Below are positions 31,831 to 41,681 of a DNA stretch of 64,000 nt, piece by piece. The stretch is from the NCBI RefSeq assembly GCF_000952685.1, contig NZ_JYHV01000015.1, positions 186,001-250,000 on the forward strand. Direction: 5' to 3'. Each line of letters starts with the position of its first letter. Positions within the stretch are counted from its first letter, which is position 1. The DNA comes from Stutzerimonas stutzeri. Its GTDB lineage: Bacteria > Pseudomonadota > Gammaproteobacteria > Pseudomonadales > Pseudomonadaceae. Made by a program: the position numbers and the translations under genes. The notes below the pieces were generated by a model, which was not told the DNA's origin, did not search any database, and saw nothing but the letters and a program-made list of their open reading frames with translations.

Positions 31831-32222
31831 TCGATCACAGCGCGAATACTAGAAGCGAGAGAAGTTTTGAACATCTCCGGGTTCTGGTCGTGGAAGACGA
31901 GGCGCTGGTCGGCATGTTGCTAGAGGATATGTTGAGCGACATCGGCTGCGCACACGTGGAAGTTCTGTCGCGCTTCGCCGATGGGCTGCAAGCGGCCGAG
32001 ACCGGGTCTTTCGATCTGGCCGTGCTGGATGTCAACCTTGATGGCGTCGCCAGTTTTCCGATCGCCGAACAGCTCATCGCCCGCAACATCCCGCTGCTGT
32101 TTGCCACCGGCTATGGGGTCGATGGCATGGACCCGCGATTCTCCGACATCCCCACCTTGCAAAAGCCGTTCTTCTTCAGCGATCTGGAGCGAGTCGTATC
32201 TCAGGCGTTGGAAGGGGCTTGA
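31827..32222 (+). CDS. Single-domain response regulator
   Basis: A 131-aa CheY-like receiver without output domain. The acidic pair is in VVEDEALVG, the phospho-acceptor Asp in LAVLDVNLDG, and the conserved Lys in LQKPFF. It is coupled to the HWE kinase by an ATGA overlap, so the two form a phosphorelay pair whose output must be another protein or a binding partner. Confidence 0.92.
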   Translation: MIDHSANTRSERSFEHLRVLVVEDEALVGMLLEDMLSDIGCAHVEVLSRFADGLQAAETGSFDLAVLDVNLDGVASFPIAEQLIARNIPLLFATGYGVDGMDPRFSDIPTLQKPFFFSDLERVVSQALEGA

Positions 32223-32259
32223 ATTGCATCAGGCATGCGTCGAGGTAGCCACTGACAGC

Positions 32260-32281
32260 AAAAAGCCCGCGTTCAGCGGGC
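32260..32281 (-). terminator. Intrinsic terminator for the curlin-repeat gene
   Basis: On the minus strand a 6-bp stem GCCCGC / GCGGGC with a TGAAC loop is followed by five T. It lies 28 bp after the stop of the curlin-repeat gene. Confidence 0.8.
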
Positions 32282-32308
32282 TTGTCGAGGAGGCTGGGCG
32301 GTAACCCT

Positions 32309-33406
32309 TTACGGGCCTTGAGTCACGAACGCCGAGTTGCCCGTTCCGTTCTGCATGATCGCAGCGTTGTAACTCTGCGGGCTATCCAGCGTGCCGGTCT
32401 GCACGACAGACGCGTAGTTCTCGGTGCCGATCTGACCGACGTTGGCAGAGCTGTAGTAGCCGGACTGATCCACATCGATTTCGTTGGCGGTTCCGTTCTG
32501 GTCGATGATCAGGCTGCTGCCGTCGAAATCCTGCCGGATATCCACCCGGTTGTAATCGCCAGTGGAGTTCCCCTCTACGCTAGTCGAACGCCCGCTTTGC
32601 TGTGCGGTCAGCTCGTTGCCGGTGCCATTCTGCGTGAAGGAGAACGAGCCGAAGCCGGCAGACTCCACGACATCCGCGACGTTGTCCGTGCCGATCTGAA
32701 TCAGCTCAACGGTACCCGAGGAGTAGCGACCGGGTGAACGTTGGTCGAGCGTCGCCTGGTTAGCCGTACCGTTCTGACTGATCGTTGCGGTGGCGCCGAA
32801 GGGGAAGCCATCCTGAGTGAGGTTGATGGCGTTATCCGTACCGTTCTGCTCGGTCTGCGCATGAGTATCGCCTATTTGTTCGATATAGGCGGTGTTCCCA
32901 GAGCCGTTCTGCACCCCACTGTAATTCTTGACGAGGAAGCCTTCCTGAAACACCTCGATTGAGTTGTTCTCTCCGTTCTGGCTGATAGCAGCGCTGTTTG
33001 CGTTGAAGTCCAGCTGCTCGATATAGGCCAGATTGCTCGTACCCACTTGCGAGATGGATGCCGAATGGCCAACTTCTGCTGAAGACTGAAGTACGGTAGC
33101 GAGGTTGTAAGCACCGTCCTGGTTGACAGTGATTTCGCCGTTCAAGCCTGTTTGCTCGATGGTGGAGATGTTGCCGTTGCCAGTCTGGTTGCTGTTGGCC
33201 GTAAGACCGACCCCGCTCTGGTCGGTGTAGGCAACATTGCCTGTGCCGTTCTGTACTTGCGTAATGCTGCCCTCGTCGCCTTGCTGCATCACATCGGCAT
33301 AGTTGTCGCTGCCCGTCTGATCCTGGGTCGATTCACTGACGGCGTAGGCGTGATTCGCCAGTAATACTGAAATGGCCGCTGCCAGGATTGTTTTTCTTGT
33401 CTGCAT
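32309..33406 (-). CDS. Curlin-repeat secreted protein, predicted functional amyloid
   Basis: A 365-aa protein. It has a signal peptide (MQTRKTILAAAISVLLANHAYA) and a mature part built of repeated short strands. The strict motif Q-x-G-x-x-N occurs 14 times by my count, often extended to N-x-A-x(3)-Q as in CsgA (for example QNGSGNTAYIEQ and QVGTSNLAYIEQ). The composition is rich in N, Q, G, S, T and poor in K and C. It has roughly three times as many repeats as E. coli CsgA. None of csgB, csgD, csgE, csgF or csgG is nearby. The start has AAGGAAC upstream, and a terminator follows. The role is probably extracellular fibre or adhesin. Confidence 0.85.
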   Translation of the reverse strand: MQTRKTILAAAISVLLANHAYAVSESTQDQTGSDNYADVMQQGDEGSITQVQNGTGNVAYTDQSGVGLTANSNQTGNGNISTIEQTGLNGEITVNQDGAYNLATVLQSSAEVGHSASISQVGTSNLAYIEQLDFNANSAAISQNGENNSIEVFQEGFLVKNYSGVQNGSGNTAYIEQIGDTHAQTEQNGTDNAINLTQDGFPFGATATISQNGTANQATLDQRSPGRYSSGTVELIQIGTDNVADVVESAGFGSFSFTQNGTGNELTAQQSGRSTSVEGNSTGDYNRVDIRQDFDGSSLIIDQNGTANEIDVDQSGYYSSANVGQIGTENYASVVQTGTLDSPQSYNAAIMQNGTGNSAFVTQGP

Positions 33407-34702
<1,296 letters not shown>

Positions 34703-34708
34703 ACCTAG

Positions 34709-34740
34709 GGTGGGCTGGAGGCGTGCCGCTGCAGCCCACC
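34709..34740. repeat. GGTGGGCTG / CAGCCCACC hairpin repeat
   Basis: Nine-base perfect arms with a 14-nt loop, 6 bp after the SDR stop. It belongs to the same family as the elements at 5282 and 21963. The lack of a T-run argues against a simple terminator. Confidence 0.55.
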
Positions 34741-34980
34741 GAGCAACACTGTACGGTTCGGAGGGCTGAAGCCGGTCTGCAACGCCACAGGCACAGCGGC
34801 AGCGTCCCATGAGCACGCAAGGTGCTGGGATTCACAGGGAGATGGTTGTTCAGATCGAAATGCAGCAGGCGCTCTGGAGAGCGGTTTTGCGAGAGTAGAC
34901 GAAGAGGGGAGCAGCGGGGCGTTTTGATCAGGCGCTGCGTCCACAAGGGACGTCAGCGGCCCGGTTTTCGAATGAGGTGC

Positions 34981-35253
34981 TTAGTTCACCGCATCTTTCA
35001 GCGACTTGCCCGGCTTGAAGCCCGGCAGCTTGGCTGCGGAAATCTTGATTGTCGCGCCGGTCTGCGGATTGCGACCGTCACGCGCAGCACGCTCTTTGAC
35101 GGCAAAGGTGCCGAAGCCGACCAGCGTCACGCTGTCGCCGTTCTGCAGGGTATTGGTCACGCTTTCGGTGAAGGCATCCAGTACACGGGTGGCAGTGCTC
35201 TTCGGAACATCGGCGGAGGCTGCGATAGCTTCAATCAACTCGGCTTTATTCAC
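34981..35253 (-). CDS. hupB: DNA-binding protein HU, beta-type
   Basis: A 90-aa nucleoid protein starting at GTG 35253 ([18 protein letters not shown]), with GGAG 8 nt upstream; a longer frame would add 22 unrelated residues. The DNA-binding arm [21 protein letters not shown] and the C-terminal [11 protein letters not shown] are complete. It bends DNA non-specifically and compacts the chromosome. Monocistronic. Confidence 0.95.
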   Translation of the reverse strand: MNKAELIEAIAASADVPKSTATRVLDAFTESVTNTLQNGDSVTLVGFGTFAVKERAARDGRNPQTGATIKISAAKLPGFKPGKSLKDAVN

Positions 35254-35601
35254 GGGTGTGGCTCCAGATTGGGTTGGGTGGTCAGTATAAGCAGCGTCTC
35301 GCCCTGTCGCCTGCGGCAAATTTCCTCTTTTGTAAAAAAAATATGTTGGCCGGCTGACAAAATCGCATGTTGCAGCTGATCCGGACGCTTCTGTCTGGAC
35401 AGCGTCCTGTCAGCTTCGGTTCATTGCCCGCCCGACCATCGGCTATTGCTGCAATCGCTCCCCGCGACGCCTCGTTGCAGGCGTTTGGTGACGGTGTGGC
35501 CCTGGTTTGGCCGGGCCAGGCATGCGCGTGGCTGGCGATCCGGCGGGACTCGCTCAGGCACCGAACCGACACGCCGATCTGCCCGCCGGGACCGGCAGCG
35601 G
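35254..35601. other. Intergenic region upstream of the HU gene
   Basis: A 348-base stretch between two minus-strand genes. It must carry the HU promoter; an A/T-rich patch (TTTTGTAAAAAAAATATG, 35328-35345) lies about 75-90 bases before the start. I see no gene or clear structure in the rest. Confidence 0.5.
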
Positions 35602-36030
35602 CTAGTAGCGAATATCGATATCCAGTTCGGTCGGCGCTGTGCCGCTTACCGCGAACTCGCTTTCTTCGAACGTCGGCGGGCCCATCACCTTGGGGTTGTT
35701 GGACAGCCCGTAGCCCTCCGTGGGAAACATGCCGAAGCGGCGATCCAACTCGCCGTTAGCGTTCTCATCGTGGTAGACCATGATGGCGTACTGGCCGGCG
35801 GGCACGTCCTCGAACAGCAGCGTGACCGTACCTCTCGCCGCCGGGGCCTCCTGTGTGGCGAAAGCCTTGTCGACCTTGCGAAAGCTCTTCGGGTCGGAAA
35901 ACAGCGCGACCCGGACAGCCCCTTGGTCATGCTGGATGCCGTTCAGCCTTACGGTCAGTGCCTGGCCGTCGGCAAATGCCGCACCGCTCGCCGAAACGGC
36001 AAGCAGCAGAAATACTGCGCGTAGTGTCAT
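35602..36030 (-). CDS. DUF2141 periplasmic protein
   Basis: A 142-aa exported protein. The signal peptide ends after GAAFA. The mature domain starts LTVRLNGIQHDQGAVRVALF and contains YAIMVYHDENANGELDRRFGM, which is diagnostic for DUF2141 (PF09912), a beta-sandwich family of unknown function. It has no operon partners here. Confidence 0.88.
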   Translation of the reverse strand: MTLRAVFLLLAVSASGAAFADGQALTVRLNGIQHDQGAVRVALFSDPKSFRKVDKAFATQEAPAARGTVTLLFEDVPAGQYAIMVYHDENANGELDRRFGMFPTEGYGLSNNPKVMGPPTFEESEFAVSGTAPTELDIDIRY

Positions 36031-36230
36031 CGATAAGCTCCGGTGGTTCGTCTAGCATCATCTGGCTGCAGCGGTCCGCGCGGCGACTCCGGCACGTTGC
36101 GGATCGGGCGTGCCATAGTGGCGTCGTTGCGCTCGGACGGCCAGCGCGACGCGTCACAACAGCACTGGGTCATGGCTCTCCGCCGCCTGCGATGCCATGC
36201 TAGCCGGCCACTCCTCTCACCCGAGCCCGC

Positions 36231-36707
36231 ATGGATAAGATTCATCTGCAGACGCTGATCATCGACAAGCTGCTCGCCGATCTGAGGATCGCCGAGGACG
36301 CACTGAGGGCGTCTCACGAGGCGGCCACTCATGCCGAAAGCAAGGCGGAAAACAAATACGACACCCGCGGGCTGGAAGCGGCGTACCTGGCGGACGGCCA
36401 GCGCCGCCGGGTCGCAGAAATCGAAGCGGCGCTGGCGAGCTATCGCAACCTGCCTATGCGCGATCTGACGGGCGAGCCGATTCGGCTGGGTGCTCTGGTT
36501 TCGCTTGAACTGGCGAGTGGTTGCCGGTGGGTTTTCCTAGGTCCGGACGCCGCAGGGCTGAAGGTAAAAGTGGGCGAAACCGAAGTGCTGGTCATTTCTC
36601 CGCATTCACCGCTGGGACGGGCCTTGCTCGGTTGCCACGAGGGTGACGAGGGCAAGCTGCTAGTAGATGGCCGACCCCAGCAGTACGGCGTACTGACGAT
36701 CTGTTGA
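36231..36707 (+). CDS. GreA/GreB-like transcription factor (C-terminal domain with helical leader)
   Basis: A 158-aa protein. The N-terminal about 75 residues are helical and charged (DKLLADLRIAEDALRASHEAA), like a coiled-coil secondary-channel finger. The C-terminal half resembles the FKBP-like domain of GreA/GreB/Rnk (EVLVISPHSPLGRALLGCHEGDEG). Such proteins bind RNA polymerase. The spacing of acidic residues at the coil tip is not clearly that of a cleavage factor, so it may be a Gre-like regulator without transcript-cleavage activity. Confidence 0.75.
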   Translation: MDKIHLQTLIIDKLLADLRIAEDALRASHEAATHAESKAENKYDTRGLEAAYLADGQRRRVAEIEAALASYRNLPMRDLTGEPIRLGALVSLELASGCRWVFLGPDAAGLKVKVGETEVLVISPHSPLGRALLGCHEGDEGKLLVDGRPQQYGVLTIC

Positions 36708-36937
36708 TGGGGGAGCGCCAGCCAGAGGTGGTGTCTCAGGCTTTACTATGTCTTGATACAGTGAAGATACGTTTCATATTCAGTTAGTTTACATCATATT
36801 TTGCATCTGGTTTGTCATGTTTATGGCTTGGCATGAGAGGCTTGCGTCGGAGCGAAACTTTGGCTCTGCGGGAGACACAAAGCCCGCTTTCGACGCTGGT
36901 TGCGCGTACTTCATCAGGGCTGCGGTGCGTTCGGGGC

Positions 36938-39900
36938 TCAGCCGATGGTCATCAGGCTGGCGTTGCCGCCGGCCGCCGCGGTGTTGATGCTCAGGGCGCG
37001 CTCGATCAACAGCCGCTCCAGCGGGATATCGGTTTCGCCCGGCGCCAGCCCTTGCACGCCGACGATAGGGCCGCTGCGCTGGGACAGTCGCTGGTTGACG
37101 TCACGCAGTTGGTCGGGCTCGCCATGGTGCAGCACCGCATCGAAGCGTACGGCGTCACTGGTCCAATCCGCGACGCGGATGATTCGGGCTTGCACGGCTT
37201 CGGGCAGCTGGCCGATCAGGTTGCTGCTGGATGGGTTATCCGCCAGTACAGCTTCGCTGCCGACGGTCAGCACTGCCGCTAGCTGGGTCAGTAGATCGCG
37301 TTCATCCTCGGCCAGGCACAGCACATATTCGCGTGGTAGCAGGCTGTAGCTGTTGCGTTCCCCTGTGGGCCCGTTGAGCAGCCGCGTGGTGCCGCTCTGG
37401 GATTGCTCGGCGTAGCGATCGCACAATGCGGCCAGTTCGCCTCGGCCATTGTCGTGCGCCCATTGCCTGAACTGCTTGGCGGCAGCGGTTTGCGCCGGAG
37501 ACTGCTGCACCTCGGGCAATGTCTGAGCACCACCGAAGTTCAGCGCGCGCAGCAATGCATCGTAGGGCCGCTCCGACAGCAGGCGATACAGATACAGTGG
37601 ACCGCCGGCCTTGGGTCCGGTGCCCGAGAGCCCCTCGCCGCCGAATGGCTGCACACCCACCACTGCGCCGACAATGTTGCGGTTGACGTATAGATTGCCA
37701 ACCTTGGCGCGGTCGATGACTTTGGCGATGGTTTCGTCGATGCGGGTATGCACGCCCAGGGTCAATCCGTATCCGGCGGCGTTGATCTGGTCCAGCAACT
37801 TGTCCAGATCGGCACGGCGATAGCGCAGCACATGTAACACCGGGCCGAAGATCTCCTGCTGCAACTCGTCCAGGCGTTCCAGCTCGATCAGTGTGGGCGT
37901 CACGAAGGTGCCATGGGCACATTCCTGTTCGTCGACGCGAGCCATCTGATGCACCCGGCGGCCCTTGTCCCGCATGGCCTGTAGGTGCCGTTCGATATTG
38001 TCCCGCGCTTCGGCATCGATAACCGGACCGATGTCCACCGCCAGTCGCTGCGGGTTGCCCATGCGTGCTTCGGCCATCGCCCCCTTGAGCATGCCGATGA
38101 CCCGTTCGGCAACGTCTTCCTGCATGCAGAGCACACGCAATGCCGAGCAGCGCTGACCGGCGCTGTCGAAGGCTGAGTTCATCACGTCCATCACCACCTG
38201 CTCGGCGAGTGCCGAGGAGTCGACGATCATCGCGTTCTGGCCGCCGGTTTCGGCGATCAGTGGAATGCTCCGCCCGCGCTCATCCAGCCGTCCGGCGATG
38301 CTGCGCTGGAGGATCGAGGCGACCGCCGTAGAACCGGTGAACATCACACCACGAACGCGCTCGTCACTCACCAGGCGCGCACCAACGGTTTCGCCGCGCC
38401 CGGGCAGCAGCTGCAAGACACTTCTGGGAATGCCTGCATCGTGGAGTATCTGCACCCCAAGCGCGGCGATCAGCGGGGTTTGCTCGGCCGGCTTGGCCAA
38501 CACCGTATTGCCGGCGCCCAGTGCGGCACAGACCTGGCCGGTGAAGATCGCCAACGGGAAGTTCCAGGGGCTGATACAAACTACCGGGCCGACTGGGCGG
38601 TGGGTGTCGTTATCGAAATTGCAGTTCACTTCGGCGCCATAGAAGCGCAGGAAGTCCACTGCTTCGCGAACCTCTGCGATGGCGTTGACGTAGGACTTGC
38701 CCGCTTCACGAATGAGCACGCCCATCAGCATCTGCATGCGCTGTTCCATCAGATCGGCAGCGCTTAACAGCGCCGCCGCACGTTCTTTCGGCGCAGTGGA
38801 TTGCCAGGCAGCAGCATGCTCCACTGCGCAACGCAGGGCATTGTCGACATCCTCCTCGCTGGCTTCCTGCACCTGACCGACCACGTCTTGCTGATCCGCA
38901 GGATTGAGCAGCGGCTCGACCGGCATCGTCGAAACCGTCTCGCAGCCTAGCTGAGGCGCTGCCGTATGGCGCTGATGGGCGCTGGCGAGCAGGGCGGAGG
39001 AGAGCGAGGCCAGGCGCTGTTCATTGGCAAGGTCGATGCCGCACGAATTGAGGCGACCTTCACCGTATAGGTTGCGCGGTAGCGGGATTCGCGGGTGAGG
39101 CAAGCCAAGCGTGCCTTCCGCCGCGAGCATCTGTTCGACGGTTACCACCGGATCGGCCACCAGCTCTTCCAGCGAAATGCTCTTGTCGGCAATGCGGTTG
39201 ACGAAGGAGGTATTGGCGCCATTTTCCAGCAGACGCCGCACCAGATAAGCCAGCAGCGTTTCGTGGCTGCCGACCGGGGCGTAGATACGGCACGGCCGGT
39301 TGAGTCTGCCTTCGCCCCTGCCGACCACCTGTTCGTAGAGCGGCTCGCCCATGCCGTGCAGGCACTGGAACTCATACTGACCGGGGTAATAGTTCTGGCC
39401 GGCGAGGTGGTACACCGCGGCCAGGGTGTGGGCGTTGTGGGTGGCGAACTGAGGGTAGATTGCCTCGGGCGCGGCGAGCAGCTTGCGTGCGCAGGCAATG
39501 AAGGACACATCGGTGTAGGCCTTGCGGGTGTAAACCGGGTACCCCTCGAGGCCGTTGACCTGTGCCAGCTTGATTTCGCTGTCCCAGTAAGCGCCCTTGA
39601 CCAAGCGAATCATCAGCCGATGGCGGCTACGCTTGGCCAGATCGATCAGGTAATCCACTACATAGGGGCAGCGTTTCTGATAGGCCTGGATGACGAAGCC
39701 GATGCCGTTCCAATCGCTCAGCGAGGGTTCGAAGCAAAGCCGCTCCAGCAGATCCAGCGACAGCTCCAGGCGATCCGCTTCTTCGGCATCGATGTTGATG
39801 CCGATGTCGTAGCGCCGCGCCAGTTCGGTCAAGGACAGCAAGGTCGGGTACAGCTCGTCCATCACGCGGTCGTATTGCGCACGGCTGTAGCGCGGATGCA

Positions 39901-40885
39901 GCGCCGACAACTTGATCGAGATTCCCGGGCCTTCATAGATGCCGCGCCCGCGCGAGGCCATGCCGATGGAATGGATCGCCTGCTCGTACGAGGCCAGATA
40001 GCGCCGCGCATCTGCGCTGGTCAGGGCCGCCTCGCCGAGCATGTCGTAGGAATAGCGGAAGCCTTTGGCTTCCATGGTCTGCGCATTGCTCAGGGCTTCG
40101 TTGATGGTTTCGCCGGTGACGAACTGCTCGCCCATCAGCCGCATTGCCATGTCCACGCCTTTGCGGATCAGCGGCTCGCCCCCCTTGCCGATCAGGCGGT
40201 TGAGCGAGGAGGAGAGGTTGGATTCGTTATGCGTGGCGACCAGCCGGCCGGTGAGCATCAGGCCCCAGGTCGCGGCGTTGACGAACACCGACTGGCTGTT
40301 GCCCAGGTGAGGTTGCCAGTTGCCGGTGCTGATCTTGTCGCGGATCAGCGCATCGCGCGTGCCTTTGTCTGGCACGCGCAACAGGGCCTCAGCCAGACAC
40401 ATCAGTGCCACGCCTTCTTGGGACGACAGCGAGAACTCCTGCAGCAGCCCCTGCACCAGGCCTTGGCGTCCGCCAGCGCTTTTCTGATTGCGCAGCTTCT
40501 CGGCGATACGCAAGGCCAGCCGGTGCGTGGCTTCGGCCCTTTCCGGTGACAGGCGCGCCTGCTCCAGCAGGACCGGCACCGCTTCCGGCTCCGGACGGCG
40601 GTAGGCTGCGGTAATAGCCGCGCGCAACACCGACTGCGGTAGCACGCTCTCGGCAAATTCGAGAAACGGCTGGCTATCGGATGTGATCTCTACGTCCATA
40701 TGATCGGCGACGTGTTCCACCGGGGCGGCGCCGAGAGGGGCTGTGCCGCTTTCCAGCTGTTCGAGGTAATTCAGCAGCGCCTGTTTTACCAACCACTGTG
40801 GCGTGCGGTCGACCTGCCGGGCGGCTGCCTCGAGTCGATCACGGGCAGCCTCGTCTAGCTTGATGCCGAGCGTAGTGGTCGCCAT
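36938..40885 (-). CDS. putA: Trifunctional PutA: proline dehydrogenase / P5C dehydrogenase / repressor
   Basis: A 1315-aa membrane-peripheral flavoenzyme that oxidises proline to glutamate. The N-terminal ribbon-helix-helix (ATTTLGIKLDEAARDRLEAA) binds DNA and represses put genes. The proline dehydrogenase barrel carries RLVKGAYWDSE. The P5C dehydrogenase domain holds PWNFPLAIFTGQ and the catalytic Cys in GQRCSALRV. A C-terminal ALDH-like tail follows. The ATG at 40885 is chosen (AGAGGA 7 nt before) over one six codons upstream. putP is not in this window. Confidence 0.96.
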   Translation of the reverse strand: MATTTLGIKLDEAARDRLEAAARQVDRTPQWLVKQALLNYLEQLESGTAPLGAAPVEHVADHMDVEITSDSQPFLEFAESVLPQSVLRAAITAAYRRPEPEAVPVLLEQARLSPERAEATHRLALRIAEKLRNQKSAGGRQGLVQGLLQEFSLSSQEGVALMCLAEALLRVPDKGTRDALIRDKISTGNWQPHLGNSQSVFVNAATWGLMLTGRLVATHNESNLSSSLNRLIGKGGEPLIRKGVDMAMRLMGEQFVTGETINEALSNAQTMEAKGFRYSYDMLGEAALTSADARRYLASYEQAIHSIGMASRGRGIYEGPGISIKLSALHPRYSRAQYDRVMDELYPTLLSLTELARRYDIGINIDAEEADRLELSLDLLERLCFEPSLSDWNGIGFVIQAYQKRCPYVVDYLIDLAKRSRHRLMIRLVKGAYWDSEIKLAQVNGLEGYPVYTRKAYTDVSFIACARKLLAAPEAIYPQFATHNAHTLAAVYHLAGQNYYPGQYEFQCLHGMGEPLYEQVVGRGEGRLNRPCRIYAPVGSHETLLAYLVRRLLENGANTSFVNRIADKSISLEELVADPVVTVEQMLAAEGTLGLPHPRIPLPRNLYGEGRLNSCGIDLANEQRLASLSSALLASAHQRHTAAPQLGCETVSTMPVEPLLNPADQQDVVGQVQEASEEDVDNALRCAVEHAAAWQSTAPKERAAALLSAADLMEQRMQMLMGVLIREAGKSYVNAIAEVREAVDFLRFYGAEVNCNFDNDTHRPVGPVVCISPWNFPLAIFTGQVCAALGAGNTVLAKPAEQTPLIAALGVQILHDAGIPRSVLQLLPGRGETVGARLVSDERVRGVMFTGSTAVASILQRSIAGRLDERGRSIPLIAETGGQNAMIVDSSALAEQVVMDVMNSAFDSAGQRCSALRVLCMQEDVAERVIGMLKGAMAEARMGNPQRLAVDIGPVIDAEARDNIERHLQAMRDKGRRVHQMARVDEQECAHGTFVTPTLIELERLDELQQEIFGPVLHVLRYRRADLDKLLDQINAAGYGLTLGVHTRIDETIAKVIDRAKVGNLYVNRNIVGAVVGVQPFGGEGLSGTGPKAGGPLYLYRLLSERPYDALLRALNFGGAQTLPEVQQSPAQTAAAKQFRQWAHDNGRGELAALCDRYAEQSQSGTTRLLNGPTGERNSYSLLPREYVLCLAEDERDLLTQLAAVLTVGSEAVLADNPSSSNLIGQLPEAVQARIIRVADWTSDAVRFDAVLHHGEPDQLRDVNQRLSQRSGPIVGVQGLAPGETDIPLERLLIERALSINTAAAGGNASLMTIG

Positions 40886-41185
40886 GTCGCTGTCCTCTGT
40901 CATGCGATGTGGTTGGGTTCGCCAGCCCCATCCTGTTAGTCGGAGCGTTGCACTGCCTTCTAGCAGCGTAGACCCTCACGGCACCGCAGTCGGAAGGTGG
41001 CGGCGAGCGGTAAAACCCTGATACAGCTCGACACGCTCTTGTTGGCAGCCTATTCAGTCAGTCATGACTAATCTTCAACCATGGACCGTAAGGCCATTAT
41101 TCGAGGATTCGGGTGAGCCGTCTGCGGACGCGGCATCTACTCGTCAGCGAGTGGCTGCGTACCATCGAAAGGCGTGGAGAGGAAT
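40886..41185. other. putA upstream region
   Basis: A 300-base divergent control region between putA and a helical-protein gene. It contains the short palindrome AGTCATGACT (41059-41068), which may be a PutA or other operator. This is unproven, and I see no gene. Confidence 0.4.
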
Positions 41186-41644
41186 ATGAAAATTGAACGA
41201 TTCGAAGACCTCATCGACTGGACCCGCGATACCCACCGAGAGCTTTCCAGATGCCTGGGACGCAGCGCTTTGCGTCACGAAGAACAGCGAGCACGATGGT
41301 TGCTGGCCTATCTCGCTGATCACGAAAAGATCCTGGCCAATACCATTGAACGTGTGGAGCGCCACGCCGATCCGAAAGCTCTGCGTACCTGGATTTATGA
41401 CTACGTGGCGCGCAATCCGGTGATTCGCAGCCAGCCCCAAGCCATGCCGTACGCGGCGATGAGCGTTGAAGAAATTTCCTATGAAGTTTTCACCATTCAC
41501 AATCAGGTGATGGATCTGTATCGCTCACTGGCACGCCGAGCCGAAATTGACGGTGCGCGGGACCTCGCCAATGATTTGCTGGCGCTCGAGTCTCACGAAA
41601 CGATGCGTCTGGCGGTGCAGTTCAACCGGGTCGACGAGGTTTGA
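41186..41644 (+). CDS. Conserved helical protein of unknown function
   Basis: A 152-aa, mostly alpha-helical protein; the ATG at 41186 has GAGAGGA upstream. Features are an N-terminal amphipathic helix (ERFEDLIDWTRDTHRELS) and repeated His/Glu-bearing helices (HEEQRARWLLAYLADHE and LLALESHETMRLAVQF), reminiscent of ferritin- or hemerythrin-like four-helix bundles. I do not see a complete metal-binding set. I cannot name it; Pseudomonas genomes carry similar small proteins. Confidence 0.75.
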   Translation: MKIERFEDLIDWTRDTHRELSRCLGRSALRHEEQRARWLLAYLADHEKILANTIERVERHADPKALRTWIYDYVARNPVIRSQPQAMPYAAMSVEEISYEVFTIHNQVMDLYRSLARRAEIDGARDLANDLLALESHETMRLAVQFNRVDEV

Positions 41645-41681
41645 ACGTTGGTCCCAAGTAATAGGGCAGGCGAAACCGGTT

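Noticed and set aside
32309-33406. Curlin-like protein as part of a Fap amyloid operon
   Set aside because: The repeats are of the curlin Q-x-G-x-x-N type, and no FapA-F gene is adjacent.
39095-40549. Long open frame antisense to putA (484 codons)
   Set aside because: It lies wholly inside a certain gene on the other strand. High third-position GC produces such shadows, and it has no ribosome site or recognisable domain.
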